Virus record (IMG/VR): IMGVR_UViG_3300032288_001727
Span: 1-20,984 of that record
Strand: one strand, 5' to 3'
Origin: a virus
Length of the DNA: 20,984 bases
Shown here: piece by piece, positions 1 through 7,776 of the stretch
Layout: each line of letters starts with the position of its first letter
How positions within the stretch are numbered: the stretch's first letter is position 1
Program-made: the position numbers and the translations under genes
The notes under the pieces: model-generated
Databases searched by the model: none
Seen by the model: the letters and a program-made list of their open reading frames with translations, nothing else
What the model was told of the DNA's origin: nothing

Positions 1-917
1 AGTGGGTACAGTCATATGTGAAGTCAGCAAATATCTTGTATAGAAATTATAAAATGCTTGGAACACCTGTTTATTTTCACCGAGGTTCTAAATTTATGAA
101 TGAAGTGTATTCTGGAAAAAAGATTGTGTTTGATGCTGATAAAAAATCAGATAGACCACAAGCACCAGGTTCCTTTTCTGATGATAAATGGAATCCAGGA
201 GATATTTGGATGACAACTCTAAAAACGGTGCCAAAAATTAGTACTGATTCTTGGTCTTCATTGAACAAAGACATTTATGATTTAGCTCGAGCAAAAAAAT
301 TAGTTGGAGTGTCTTTGAAAAAGGTTGGTGCATCAGCACACATTGAAGAATATAATGCATTATCAGCTAAACAAACAAAAGAATATCGATATGCCAGTTT
401 CAGAGTAACATCTGCTTCAGAACGTGGTCCATTACCTCCATTCTTCAATTCTATTGATTTATACATGTCTATTGGTGATAGAGAAGTGCAGTTTCGAGCT
501 ACATCTGGTGAAGCCAGCTGGCAGGGAGAAATTAAAGGTGCAACAGCTGCCGGTGGTAAAATTGGTGGCGGTAATGTCAACTTTTATTTAAAAAAATATG
601 TTGGCAAAGGTTTATTTGATAAGAGTGAAGATGAAGTTTTGAAATTTGTTAAGACAAAAGATTTCTTCAATGAGTTTTATGCATTATACAAAAAACATTT
701 TGATGGTAAAATATTACCATATGAAGAATTTGTTATGAACGCTAATAACAAACAAAAAGAATCAAAGGGATACCTGTTCTCTAAATATATGAACATGAAA
801 TTTATTGATATATTCTTAAGCGCTAATACGGCTACACGTAATAAAATTGCTACCGACTTTGTGAGATATGCTGCTTCAAATACCGACCAAAGTTCTTTTT
901 TCGTAAAAATATCCTAA
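1..917 (+). CDS. Conserved phage protein of unknown function, 5'-truncated
   Basis: The reading frame is open from base 3 with no stop before a GTG at 18, so the gene most likely begins upstream of the window and the GTG is internal. About 304 residues are visible, ending with TAA one base before the next ATG. I do not recognise a named family. Visible marks are a DKWNPGDIW stretch, followed about 35 residues later by LVGVSLKKVG. A buried Asp followed by a strand ending in x-x-K is loosely like PD-(D/E)XK nuclease cores, but this is only a weak resemblance. There is no signal peptide or membrane segment. The gene sits directly before the ligase-like gene, probably in the same transcript. Coding status is supported by length, codon pattern and tight spacing. 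Confidence 0.8.
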   Translation, partial: WVQSYVKSANILYRNYKMLGTPVYFHRGSKFMNEVYSGKKIVFDADKKSDRPQAPGSFSDDKWNPGDIWMTTLKTVPKISTDSWSSLNKDIYDLARAKKLVGVSLKKVGASAHIEEYNALSAKQTKEYRYASFRVTSASERGPLPPFFNSIDLYMSIGDREVQFRATSGEASWQGEIKGATAAGGKIGGGNVNFYLKKYVGKGLFDKSEDEVLKFVKTKDFFNEFYALYKKHFDGKILPYEEFVMNANNKQKESKGYLFSKYMNMKFIDIFLSANTATRNKIATDFVRYAASNTDQSSFFVKIS

Positions 918-918
918 A

Positions 919-2148
919 ATGAAATTCACACAATTTTTAACCGAATCAAAAGAAGGTAAGAACCTTCACCTAGAACACATTGAGGATGAAGTCTTAAATC
1001 GTGGTGTCTCTGGTGCTCGTGAAGCAATTAATTTCTTGCAATCTCTCCGAGATATGTTGGCAGGCCACTCACAATCACGGGTGAATGTTACAACAAAATG
1101 GGATGGTGCACCTGCTGTATTTTGCGGTATCAATCCGGAGAATGGTAAATTCTTTGTTGGTACTAAAGGTATATTCAATGCAAATCCAAAATTGAATTAT
1201 ACTGATGCAGACATTGATGCAAATCATTCTTCAGAAGGTTTAAACTCTAAACTTAAAGTTGCATTGCGTTATCTGCCTAAGTTAGGCATTAAAGGTATAT
1301 TGCAAGGCGACATGATGTTTGCAAAAGGTGATATTAACAAACAAGTTATTGATGGTCAATCATACATCACCTTTCAACCAAATACAATTGTCTATGCCGT
1401 TCCTTCTGATGCTAAGTTGGCTCGTATGATGCTTGATGCTCAAATGGGTATTGTCTTTCATACATCATACACAGGCAAGACGATGGCTGATATGAAGGCC
1501 TCATTCAATATTGATATTGGCCATTTGACTTCAACTAAAGATGTTTGGTTCCGTGATGCATCATTCACCGATGCTTCTGGTACTGCCACATTTACCGCAG
1601 AAGAAACTGCTGCTATTACTGGTATACTCTCACAAGCAGGCAGAACATTTCAAACAATCAACCCATTGAATTTGAATCGTATTTCTAATAGTGAAATTAT
1701 TATGACTTACATTAAGACTTTTAATAACACAAAAGTCCGTGCAGGTCAGGCTATCAGAGACACAAGAGCCCACACATTTGAATTAACACGATGGGTTGAA
1801 GCAAAGCTAAATAAAGATATCATTGATGCAAAGAAAGATGAAACTAAAAAGAAACGTGTCAAAGAGAAGACAGAGATTATGCGTTTCTTCAATAGTGCAG
1901 CCAGAGATTTAAAGGCTATATTTGACTTGATGAACCTGTTGGTTAATGCTAAGAATATGATTGTTAAGAAGTTACAACAAATGAAACAAGTTACTGGTAC
2001 ATTCTTACGTACAGACGATGGTTTCAAAATTACTAACCCCGAAGGTTTCGTGGCAGTTGATAGACTAAAAGGCAATGCAGTTAAACTGATTGACCGATTA
2101 GAATTTGCACACGCTAACTTTAATGCAACTAAAAATTGGAGTAATTGA
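919..2148 (+). CDS. Nucleotidyltransferase/ligase-like protein with KWDG motif and capsid-targeting-like N-terminus
   Basis: A 409-residue protein. Residues 60-63 read KWDG within TTKWDGAPAVFCG, which matches motif I (K-x-D-G) of covalent nucleotidyltransferases such as ATP-dependent DNA and RNA ligases, where the Lys takes AMP. Plausible downstream motifs follow in order: a motif III-like ILQGDMMF near 127-134, a motif IIIa-like ITFQPNTIVYAV near 150-161, and a motif IV-like GIVFH near 177-181. The C-terminal 170 residues are Lys-rich and mostly helical in character and have no motif I know. The N-terminus MKFTQFLTE|S resembles the T4 capsid-targeting peptide, with an (I/L)-x-E cleavage-type site after residue 9. 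The start lies one base after the upstream stop, and the stop overlaps the next ATG (TGATG). Likely role: a nucleic-acid ligase or related adenylyl/guanylyltransferase. The substrate is not inferable, and a non-ligase member of the fold is possible. Confidence 0.8.
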   Translation: MKFTQFLTESKEGKNLHLEHIEDEVLNRGVSGAREAINFLQSLRDMLAGHSQSRVNVTTKWDGAPAVFCGINPENGKFFVGTKGIFNANPKLNYTDADIDANHSSEGLNSKLKVALRYLPKLGIKGILQGDMMFAKGDINKQVIDGQSYITFQPNTIVYAVPSDAKLARMMLDAQMGIVFHTSYTGKTMADMKASFNIDIGHLTSTKDVWFRDASFTDASGTATFTAEETAAITGILSQAGRTFQTINPLNLNRISNSEIIMTYIKTFNNTKVRAGQAIRDTRAHTFELTRWVEAKLNKDIIDAKKDETKKKRVKEKTEIMRFFNSAARDLKAIFDLMNLLVNAKNMIVKKLQQMKQVTGTFLRTDDGFKITNPEGFVAVDRLKGNAVKLIDRLEFAHANFNATKNWSN

Positions 2149-2429
2149 TGGCTGAACAAAAGTTTAATATCAATGAGATTATGGCCGAGTATGGCGATAA
2201 TGATTTTGGTTTTACTGCAATAGATGAGGAAGAATATAATGCTGTTATTGCTGAGAAAGACGAAACAGTTGATGAATACAAAACTAGACTGAAAGAAGTT
2301 GAAAAGATTATTCTGCCATTCTTAACTAAACTATTAAAGACTGCCGACCAACCAATCATCAAATGGCCAAATAGAGGACCACAAATAGAGGCACAGATTC
2401 AAAAGTTATTGAATTTGACCAGAGGTTAA
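2148..2429 (+). CDS. Small conserved phage protein, unknown function
   Basis: A 93-residue acidic protein. The ATG at 2148 overlaps the upstream stop in TGATG, and I prefer it to the TTG just before it. The N-terminal third carries NINEIMAEYG, and the middle is Glu/Lys-rich and probably helical. The C-terminus carries PIIKWPNRGPQIEAQIQKLL, a Trp-Pro-Asn-Arg element that I recall from small proteins of marine T4-like phages, though I cannot name a function. No signal peptide or membrane segment is visible. Its coupling to the ligase-like gene upstream and the small gene downstream suggests co-translation. Confidence 0.75.
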   Translation: MAEQKFNINEIMAEYGDNDFGFTAIDEEEYNAVIAEKDETVDEYKTRLKEVEKIILPFLTKLLKTADQPIIKWPNRGPQIEAQIQKLLNLTRG

Positions 2430-2430
2430 T

Positions 2431-2766
2431 ATGAGATTTAAAGAGTATGAAGAATTGTTAGAGGCATCATATGCCGGCAACATCGGTATCATGGAACTAA
2501 TCAAGTTCAAACAGAAGGCAAACGACAAACAGAAAAAAGAGTTTGATGACCATGTAAAGAACAAACGTCACGAACAGGCTTGGAAAGTCGTCCAAGATGT
2601 GACTGGCGTAAAACTACATAAGAGTGTGCATGAAGAAACAAAGCCTGATATTCTTCCTAAATCAGGTGCAGGTGCATGGGGAACAGATGAATTGGCAAAC
2701 ACCTATAAAAAGGGAACGCCAGGTCAAAACATTGCCAAATTTAAAGATTACAAACGAACTAAGTAA
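2431..2766 (+). CDS. Small Lys-rich protein with capsid-targeting-like N-terminus
   Basis: A 111-residue basic, highly charged protein. Its ATG follows the upstream TAA by one base. The N-terminus reads MRFKEYEELLE|A. This fits the pattern M-(K/R)-x-F-x-x-(F/Y) followed by an L-x-E site, seen on several other proteins in this window and resembling the T4 capsid-targeting sequence. The rest is a helical Lys/Glu-rich middle and a Gly-containing tail (GAGAWGTDELANTYKKGTPG) of a style familiar from marine phage proteins. No enzyme motif is visible. An overlapping + frame at 2624-2848 crosses the intergenic gap and is a shadow. Likely role, by inference: a small internal head protein. Confidence 0.75.
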   Translation: MRFKEYEELLEASYAGNIGIMELIKFKQKANDKQKKEFDDHVKNKRHEQAWKVVQDVTGVKLHKSVHEETKPDILPKSGAGAWGTDELANTYKKGTPGQNIAKFKDYKRTK

Positions 2767-2783
2767 ACCAACTGGAGTATATT

Positions 2784-3617
2784 ATGAAAGACTTGATTAT
2801 AGGTGCAAGTACCAATTACGATTGGAACAAATTAAAATATTGGATTAATTCCATTAACAAATCAGGGTTTGAAGGCGATAAAGTCCTTATTCTGATGAAC
2901 TGTGATGCAGCCACAGTTAAGAAAGTGAACGAAGCAGGTTTCAAGGTCATTGGTTTTAACCAAGACCAACAAGGCAACTTGCAATACGAATCACAAATGC
3001 CGATTCACGTTGAACGATTCGGCCACATCTACGAATATCTCCGTAAAAACGAATATCGCTACGTCATTACTACAGACGTAAAAGATGTAATCTTTCAACA
3101 AAATCCTGTTGACTGGTTAGAAGCAAATCTAACCTCTGAAAATTTGGTCTTCTCATCTGAAAGTATTTTATACAAAGATGAACCATGGGGTGACCAAAAT
3201 CTATTAGAAACCTACGGCCCATACGTACACGAAAATTTTAAAAACAATGAGATATTTAATGTTGGCGTTCTTGCTGGTACTGGTAGTTCGATGCGTGATT
3301 TGGCTATCAACATCTTCACAGCAGCAACAAACAGGCCGATACCTATATGCGACCAATCTACGTTCAACTTCATGGTCTCTATGAGTCCGTATCGTGAAAC
3401 AAGTTTGTACAAACGCTCTGAAGATGGTTGGGCTTGCCAATTGGGTACAACAGTTGACCCATCTAAGATTCATCAATTCAAACCATTGTTGTTAGAAGCA
3501 TCACCAACTATTGATGGTGATACAGTAACTACATCAAAGGGAACACCATATTATATCGTACACCAGTATGATAGAGTTCCTGAATGGCGCAAATTGATTG
3601 AGGTGAAGTATGGCTAA
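2784..3617 (+). CDS. GT-A-like glycosyltransferase with DxxD motif
   Basis: A 277-residue protein with GGAG at 2774-2777 six bases before the ATG. The motif VITTDVKDVIFQQNP (residues 94-108) is the typical metal/nucleotide-sugar binding DxxDV(I/V)F element of bacterial GT-A glycosyltransferases. FNVGVLAGTG (158-167) and DQSTFNF (190-196) match the usual acceptor-side NxGxxxG and DQ positions, and HQYDR (260-264) supplies a late His typical of metal ligands. There is no signal peptide or membrane segment, so it should act in the cytoplasm on an activated sugar donor. It is the first gene of an eight-gene sugar cassette and overlaps the next gene by 8 nt. Donor and acceptor are unknown. Confidence 0.85.
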   Translation: MKDLIIGASTNYDWNKLKYWINSINKSGFEGDKVLILMNCDAATVKKVNEAGFKVIGFNQDQQGNLQYESQMPIHVERFGHIYEYLRKNEYRYVITTDVKDVIFQQNPVDWLEANLTSENLVFSSESILYKDEPWGDQNLLETYGPYVHENFKNNEIFNVGVLAGTGSSMRDLAINIFTAATNRPIPICDQSTFNFMVSMSPYRETSLYKRSEDGWACQLGTTVDPSKIHQFKPLLLEASPTIDGDTVTTSKGTPYYIVHQYDRVPEWRKLIEVKYG

Positions 3618-4320
3618 TGCGTTAGTAATGTCTGGTCATCTACGGACATTTAAAGACATTGCTGAAGAGGTTAAACATTTTGTTTCATTGAATGAACTTG
3701 ATGTTTACCTTTATATTTGGGATGAGGATAATCAAGCTGACATTGATTATGTTGTAAAGACTTTGCAACCAGTTAAATGGTTAGCTGAGAAGAATGAATT
3801 GTATGCACAAGAATTCTTTGATGCTGAAGACCGAATCTCAAAGAAGAACCCTAAAGAACTGATTACACCAGACCGCAATCATGTCACACTATCAATGCAC
3901 TTTGCCCGTAGAAAGGCGTATGAATTGATTGAGAAAGAGTATGACAATATTGTTTACAGTCGTTTTGATACTAGGTTGACCACATTCAAAGTACGACCAT
4001 TGGTTGAACAGTACAAAGATGCCGTGATTACACCAACAAATGAACAATATGGTATGGTGTCTGATATATTTGCTATTATTCCATGGCAACACAGAGAAGG
4101 CTATTTCTTCTACAATCGTGCAGAAGACATTTTGAATCGTAGGTTCAATAAGAAGACCAAAGAATGGTTGACTGAGAAGTTTTTCTGGCCAACTGGTCAA
4201 AGAGATATTGTGTTACACGATGAGAACAGATATTGTCCTCACCTGCTGTGTATGAGAAACTATTTTGAATCTAATACACCATACCTTGTAATTGATTTGC
4301 CTGTTTACATTAAGAGATAA
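3610..4320 (+). CDS. Glycosyltransferase-like protein, SRFD family (first of an adjacent pair)
   Basis: A 236-residue protein starting at an ATG inside the end of the upstream gene, with GAGGTG just before it. The N-terminus ALVMSGHLRTF is followed by a Leu/Asp-rich segment ending VYLYIWDED, then YSRFDTRLTT near residues 117-126. The next gene has the same layout (ALCVSGQPRG, then VFAHLWQDS, then RSRFDFALNT), so the two look like diverged paralogues. The layout of an SGxxR start, a hydrophobic strand ending in W-x-(D/E) and an (R/Y)SRFD motif is what I associate with phage and capsule-cluster glycosyltransferases. I see no experimentally defined family. Expected to be cytoplasmic, with substrate unknown. 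Confidence 0.7.
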   Translation: MANALVMSGHLRTFKDIAEEVKHFVSLNELDVYLYIWDEDNQADIDYVVKTLQPVKWLAEKNELYAQEFFDAEDRISKKNPKELITPDRNHVTLSMHFARRKAYELIEKEYDNIVYSRFDTRLTTFKVRPLVEQYKDAVITPTNEQYGMVSDIFAIIPWQHREGYFFYNRAEDILNRRFNKKTKEWLTEKFFWPTGQRDIVLHDENRYCPHLLCMRNYFESNTPYLVIDLPVYIKR

Positions 4321-4321
4321 T

Positions 4322-5026
4322 ATGAAAATTGCATTATGTGTGTCTGGCCAACCTAGAGGCCTTGCAACTGCCTTTCAGTATGTCAAAAAGAATCTGCTTG
4401 ACAAACATGATGTGACAGTATTTGCTCATCTTTGGCAAGACTCGACTAAAGATTTGGCACCATTGTGGATGTATGAGCCAAAGAAATTTGAACTTGAACA
4501 ACCAATGAACCCTGATTTGTCAAAGTACACCAGAGTTCCACCTCCACAACCAAACTGGAAAGTAAAGAACCCTGCTCTATCAACATATGCACAGTTCTAC
4601 TCTTTGATGAAGGCTAATAATTTAAAGAGAGAACATGAAAAAGAATTTGATATGACCTTTGATTGGGTAATTCGTTCTCGTTTTGATTTTGCATTGAATA
4701 CTGAAATTCCATTTGCAGAATTGGATAATACTAAGTTGTATATTCCAAATTGCCGAATGACACCAAACAGAGATTTTGGAAATGACCAGTTTGCTTTCTC
4801 ATCGTCACGCAACATGGATAAGTATTGTAATGTGTTTAATCGTATAGATGAATTCTATGATATTGGTGTCACGATGATTGGTGAAGATATGATGAGTATG
4901 AATTGGAAGACCACAGGTTTAACTGGTGAGAACCTTGTGTACTGCAATATGAATCATGCTTTCCCTCCCGGCCCACACAATGGAACATGGCATTCATTGG
5001 TGAGGGAAGACTTTGAAAAGTGGTAA
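4322..5026 (+). CDS. Glycosyltransferase-like protein, SRFD family (second of the pair)
   Basis: A 234-residue protein. I chose the ATG at 4322, one base after the upstream stop, over a start 30 nt further up inside that gene. KIALCVSGQPRG (residues 2-13), VFAHLWQDS (about 37-45) and VIRSRFDFALNT (about 117-128) match the preceding protein in order and spacing, pointing to an old tandem duplication. The later stretch with DQFAFSSSRNMDKY and GEDMM is consistent with a GT-A fold acceptor region, but no proven catalytic residue can be assigned. It overlaps the next gene by 14 nt. Likely adds a sugar in the same glycan as its neighbours. The substrate is unknown. Confidence 0.7.
   Translation: MKIALCVSGQPRGLATAFQYVKKNLLDKHDVTVFAHLWQDSTKDLAPLWMYEPKKFELEQPMNPDLSKYTRVPPPQPNWKVKNPALSTYAQFYSLMKANNLKREHEKEFDMTFDWVIRSRFDFALNTEIPFAELDNTKLYIPNCRMTPNRDFGNDQFAFSSSRNMDKYCNVFNRIDEFYDIGVTMIGEDMMSMNWKTTGLTGENLVYCNMNHAFPPGPHNGTWHSLVREDFEKW
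5002..5006 (+). promoter_or_regulatory. Ribosome binding site supporting a TTG start
   Basis: GAGGG lies six bases before a TTG at 5013, inside the end of the upstream glycosyltransferase gene. It supports the TTG as the true start of the kinase-like gene. The next in-frame ATG is 20 codons further on and would remove part of the N-terminal lobe. Confidence 0.55.
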
Positions 5027-5765
5027 AGTATTAAAAGAGTTAAAAGGTCATTCTAACAGCCATGTTTACCTAATGCAAGATGGTGATACTGTCTTTGTTA
5101 GGAAAACTGGTGACATTGACCGAAACTTGGAAAGATTTGATTCTCTTTCCAAGTTAAACTTGAGCCTGCCTAAAATCTATGAGATTACAGGCATGTATTA
5201 TGATATGGAATATATCTCTAGTTTAGAGATGAAGAAGTATTTGCCTACAAATAAAGTTGATAAACTAGTTGACTTTATTAAGAATACCATGTATAATCTA
5301 TCAAAGAATACCATTGAGAAAGATTATACTGAAACTTACCGCAAGAAACTGGCATCGTTTGACTTCAACAAGTTTGAAATGCCATTCACATCCGAAGAAC
5401 TACTAGATAAGTTACCAAAGGTTCTTCCATCTTCAGAGTATCATGGTGATTTCACACTAGAAAACATTCTCTATGATACAAACCAAGATGAGTTTGTATT
5501 GATTGACCCATTGACTACAGAGTATGATTCGTTTGTATTTGACTTGGCCAAATTAAGACAAGACCTTGTGTGCAAGTGGTTTATCAGAAATGACAATGTG
5601 TATTTGGATTCAAAACTGTATGCCATTATAGACAAATTGAACGGTTTTGTCTATAATGAGAATCAATATTTACTGATTCTGATGTTGATGAGAGTGTTGC
5701 CTTATACACACAATGAAAAAGATAAAGAATTTTTAATGACAGAAGTGAGAAGATTATGGAAATAA
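5013..5765 (+). CDS. APH/choline-kinase-fold small-molecule kinase
   Basis: A 250-residue protein with a TTG start preceded by GAGGG. The motif EYHGDFTLENILYD (residues 142-155) is the Brenner-type catalytic loop HGDxxxxN of aminoglycoside phosphotransferase and choline/ethanolamine-kinase-like enzymes: D146 is the catalytic base and N151 a metal ligand. FVLIDP (161-166) supplies the metal-binding Asp that replaces DFG, and VFVRK (K31) is the likely ATP-binding Lys. The domain is slightly short compared with typical APH enzymes. It phosphorylates a small hydroxyl compound, most plausibly a sugar or alcohol head group. The next gene is a nucleotidyltransferase, so a kinase-then-activation pair like LicA-LicC is a reasonable analogy, but the substrate cannot be read from sequence. 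Antibiotic resistance is an unlikely role in this context. Confidence 0.8.
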   Translation: MKSGKVLKELKGHSNSHVYLMQDGDTVFVRKTGDIDRNLERFDSLSKLNLSLPKIYEITGMYYDMEYISSLEMKKYLPTNKVDKLVDFIKNTMYNLSKNTIEKDYTETYRKKLASFDFNKFEMPFTSEELLDKLPKVLPSSEYHGDFTLENILYDTNQDEFVLIDPLTTEYDSFVFDLAKLRQDLVCKWFIRNDNVYLDSKLYAIIDKLNGFVYNENQYLLILMLMRVLPYTHNEKDKEFLMTEVRRLWK

Positions 5766-6781
5766 TTATGCCTTGTGCGGGTCTATCGACTCGCTTTCCC
5801 AATATGCGACCAAAGTACCTGTTGTCAGACTATAACAATAGGTTGATGATTGAGAATGCAGCCAAGAACTTTATTGGTAAATACAACGTCACGATTGCTA
5901 TTCTGAAACAACACAATGAGATGTTTAATGCAGAGAATAAATTGCGTGAGGCCTTTGGTGATAAAGTTAACATTGTTGTGTTAGATGAACCAACAAGTGG
6001 TCCTGCCGATACAGTCTATCAGGCCATTATGAAGGCTGAATATTTCTTCACATCAGTCTCACCAATGCTAATCAAAGACTGTGATGGTTTCTACGATACA
6101 GATTTGGTTGATGGTAATGCCATCTATGTTTCTAAGTTGTCAAAGAATCCAGACATTCGTAATGCACCTGCAAAGAGTTACACAATCACCAATGAACAGG
6201 GCATCATTACCTCTGTTGTTGAGAAACAGATTGTGAGTAATTCATTCTGTGTTGGTGGTTATCAGTTTGCAAGTATTGGTGAGTACGTTGATACGTTTGA
6301 GAAACTGAAAGACAATGCCACTTCTGAAATCTTTGTGTCAAACATTATTGATTATATGATTTCAAATGGTGCAGTATTCAATGAGAAAGAAGTTGAGAAC
6401 TTTGTTGATGTTGGTACTGCCGATGATTGGTTTAAATTCAATAACAAGCCAACATACTTCTGTGACATTGATGGTACAATCATTAAGACTAAAGACTTCC
6501 ATGATGACCCATATGAACCAATTCAAAAGAATGTGGATGCCTTGTTGAAAGAACAAGCCCGTGGTTGTAAACTGGTGTTTGTGACTGCTCGTAAGAAAAG
6601 ATACGAAGACTACACCAATAAGATTCTGACTGAGATGGGTTTTGTAAACTATGTGTTGGTGATGGAAGCAAACCATTCACGCCGTGTATTGATTAATGAT
6701 TATGCCAACTCTAACCCATTCCCTTCTGCTGTTGCGTTGAATCTGAAACGTGATAGTGATAATCTTGGAGATATGATATGA
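5756..6781 (+). CDS. Sugar nucleotidyltransferase fused to a HAD-family phosphatase
   Basis: A 341-residue two-domain protein overlapping the kinase gene by 10 nt. Residues 1-225 form a Rossmann-like nucleotidyltransferase: MPCAGLSTRFPNMRPKYLL gives the AGxxTR...PK signature for NTP binding, KDCDG (107-111) the metal-binding Asp pair, and DVGTADDW (218-225) the conserved late loop. Residues 232-341 form a HAD phosphatase: FCDIDGTI (nucleophile D237, acid D239), VTAR (276-279) and INDYANSNP (313-321, with the acidic motif IV). The first domain should make an NDP-sugar or NDP-alcohol from a phosphate ester. The second should remove a phosphate, perhaps from the precursor of the same pathway. 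Both fit a nucleotide-activated sugar route with the adjacent kinase and epimerase. The exact donor nucleotide is unknown. Confidence 0.85.
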   Translation: MEIIMPCAGLSTRFPNMRPKYLLSDYNNRLMIENAAKNFIGKYNVTIAILKQHNEMFNAENKLREAFGDKVNIVVLDEPTSGPADTVYQAIMKAEYFFTSVSPMLIKDCDGFYDTDLVDGNAIYVSKLSKNPDIRNAPAKSYTITNEQGIITSVVEKQIVSNSFCVGGYQFASIGEYVDTFEKLKDNATSEIFVSNIIDYMISNGAVFNEKEVENFVDVGTADDWFKFNNKPTYFCDIDGTIIKTKDFHDDPYEPIQKNVDALLKEQARGCKLVFVTARKKRYEDYTNKILTEMGFVNYVLVMEANHSRRVLINDYANSNPFPSAVALNLKRDSDNLGDMI

Positions 6782-7776
6782 ACATTCTGATTACTGGTGG
6801 TGCAGGTGGTATCGGTTCAACTCTATGCATTGAATTGGCCAAGAACGGTCATACAGTAGTTGCACTAGATGATTTCAGTCATGGTTACATGGAGAACTTA
6901 TTTGATAATGGCAAGCAGGTCTGTGATGCAGTACCACTTGATATCAGAAAGACAAAGAAACTAACAAAGCTTTTGCTATCTAACAAGACTGATGTTATAG
7001 TGCATTTGGCAGCGTTAACATCTTTACCTGAGTGTGAATCTAATCCTTCTGAGTGCTTGAGTGTGAATGTTGCAGGTACTGCCTCTGTACTCAAGGCAGC
7101 CAAAGATGCGGGTGTCAAACGAACCATTGTTGCTAGTACATCAGCCATCTATGAAGGTAATACTGAAGCGGAGGCACCATTTCCCGAAGACATACAAGTT
7201 AAACCATCATTGTTCTATCCATTGTCAAAGAAACTAATGGAAGATGTGGTGCAATCATACATTGCCAACTATGACATGGACATTGTGACACTACGATTCT
7301 TCAATGTGTTTGGTCCAAGGCAGGATGTCCACCGTCCATCACCACCACTTCTAAATTATATCGTAAAACAAGTTGCTAAGCAAGAACCATGCACATTCTA
7401 TTCAAATGGTGAACAAAAACGGGATTATGTCCATGTTGACGATGTAGTAAAGTTGATTGAACTTTGCATTAATAAACCAAAGGCAAAAGGACAAATCTAC
7501 AATGTATGCACAGGCACATTAACATCGGTAAAGGATGTTATTGGTTCTGCTGTGACCGCATTTGGTGATTTGAAATATGAATTCAAACCTTCAAAAGAAT
7601 ATTGGTCTAGTTACAACCTATCAATATCTAAAGCGGCAGTCGAAAGAGAAGTCAATAAGTTTTCTTTAGGTTCTTGTTCGAAGGCTATGTGGGAACTTGG
7701 TTGGACACCGAACAAAGGTATTGAATACTTGATGACAGAAACTATGAAACAAAATTATGAGCTTATTACTAGATAA
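6778..7776 (+). CDS. NAD-dependent sugar epimerase/dehydratase (extended SDR)
   Basis: A 332-residue protein whose ATG overlaps the upstream stop in ATGA. TGGAGGIG (residues 6-13) is the GxxGxxG dinucleotide-binding loop and the acidic DD at 31-32 favours NAD over NADP. STS (120-122) and YPLSK (147-151) supply the catalytic Ser/Thr and Tyr-x-x-x-Lys. RFFNVFGPRQ and RDYVHVDD are the sugar-nucleotide binding elements typical of UDP-glucose 4-epimerase and GDP/dTDP-sugar dehydratase relatives. Length is normal for the family and the protein is cytoplasmic. It should convert the activated sugar made upstream, by C4-epimerisation or dehydration. UDP-glucose/GlcNAc 4-epimerase-like activity is the nearest guess, but substrate specificity cannot be fixed. 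Confidence 0.9.
   Translation: MNILITGGAGGIGSTLCIELAKNGHTVVALDDFSHGYMENLFDNGKQVCDAVPLDIRKTKKLTKLLLSNKTDVIVHLAALTSLPECESNPSECLSVNVAGTASVLKAAKDAGVKRTIVASTSAIYEGNTEAEAPFPEDIQVKPSLFYPLSKKLMEDVVQSYIANYDMDIVTLRFFNVFGPRQDVHRPSPPLLNYIVKQVAKQEPCTFYSNGEQKRDYVHVDDVVKLIELCINKPKAKGQIYNVCTGTLTSVKDVIGSAVTAFGDLKYEFKPSKEYWSSYNLSISKAAVEREVNKFSLGSCSKAMWELGWTPNKGIEYLMTETMKQNYELITR

Noticed and set aside
1746-2159. Minus-strand open frame of 137 codons
   Set aside because: It lies fully antisense to the well-supported ligase-like gene, with no motif.
2624-2848. Plus-strand frame crossing the gap between two genes
   Set aside because: It overlaps the end of the small Lys-rich gene and the start of the glycosyltransferase, both of which have better starts, and has no ribosome site.
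5013-5765. Aminoglycoside resistance gene
   Set aside because: The APH fold is shared by many small-molecule kinases; neighbours are sugar-activation and transfer genes, so a resistance role is not supported.
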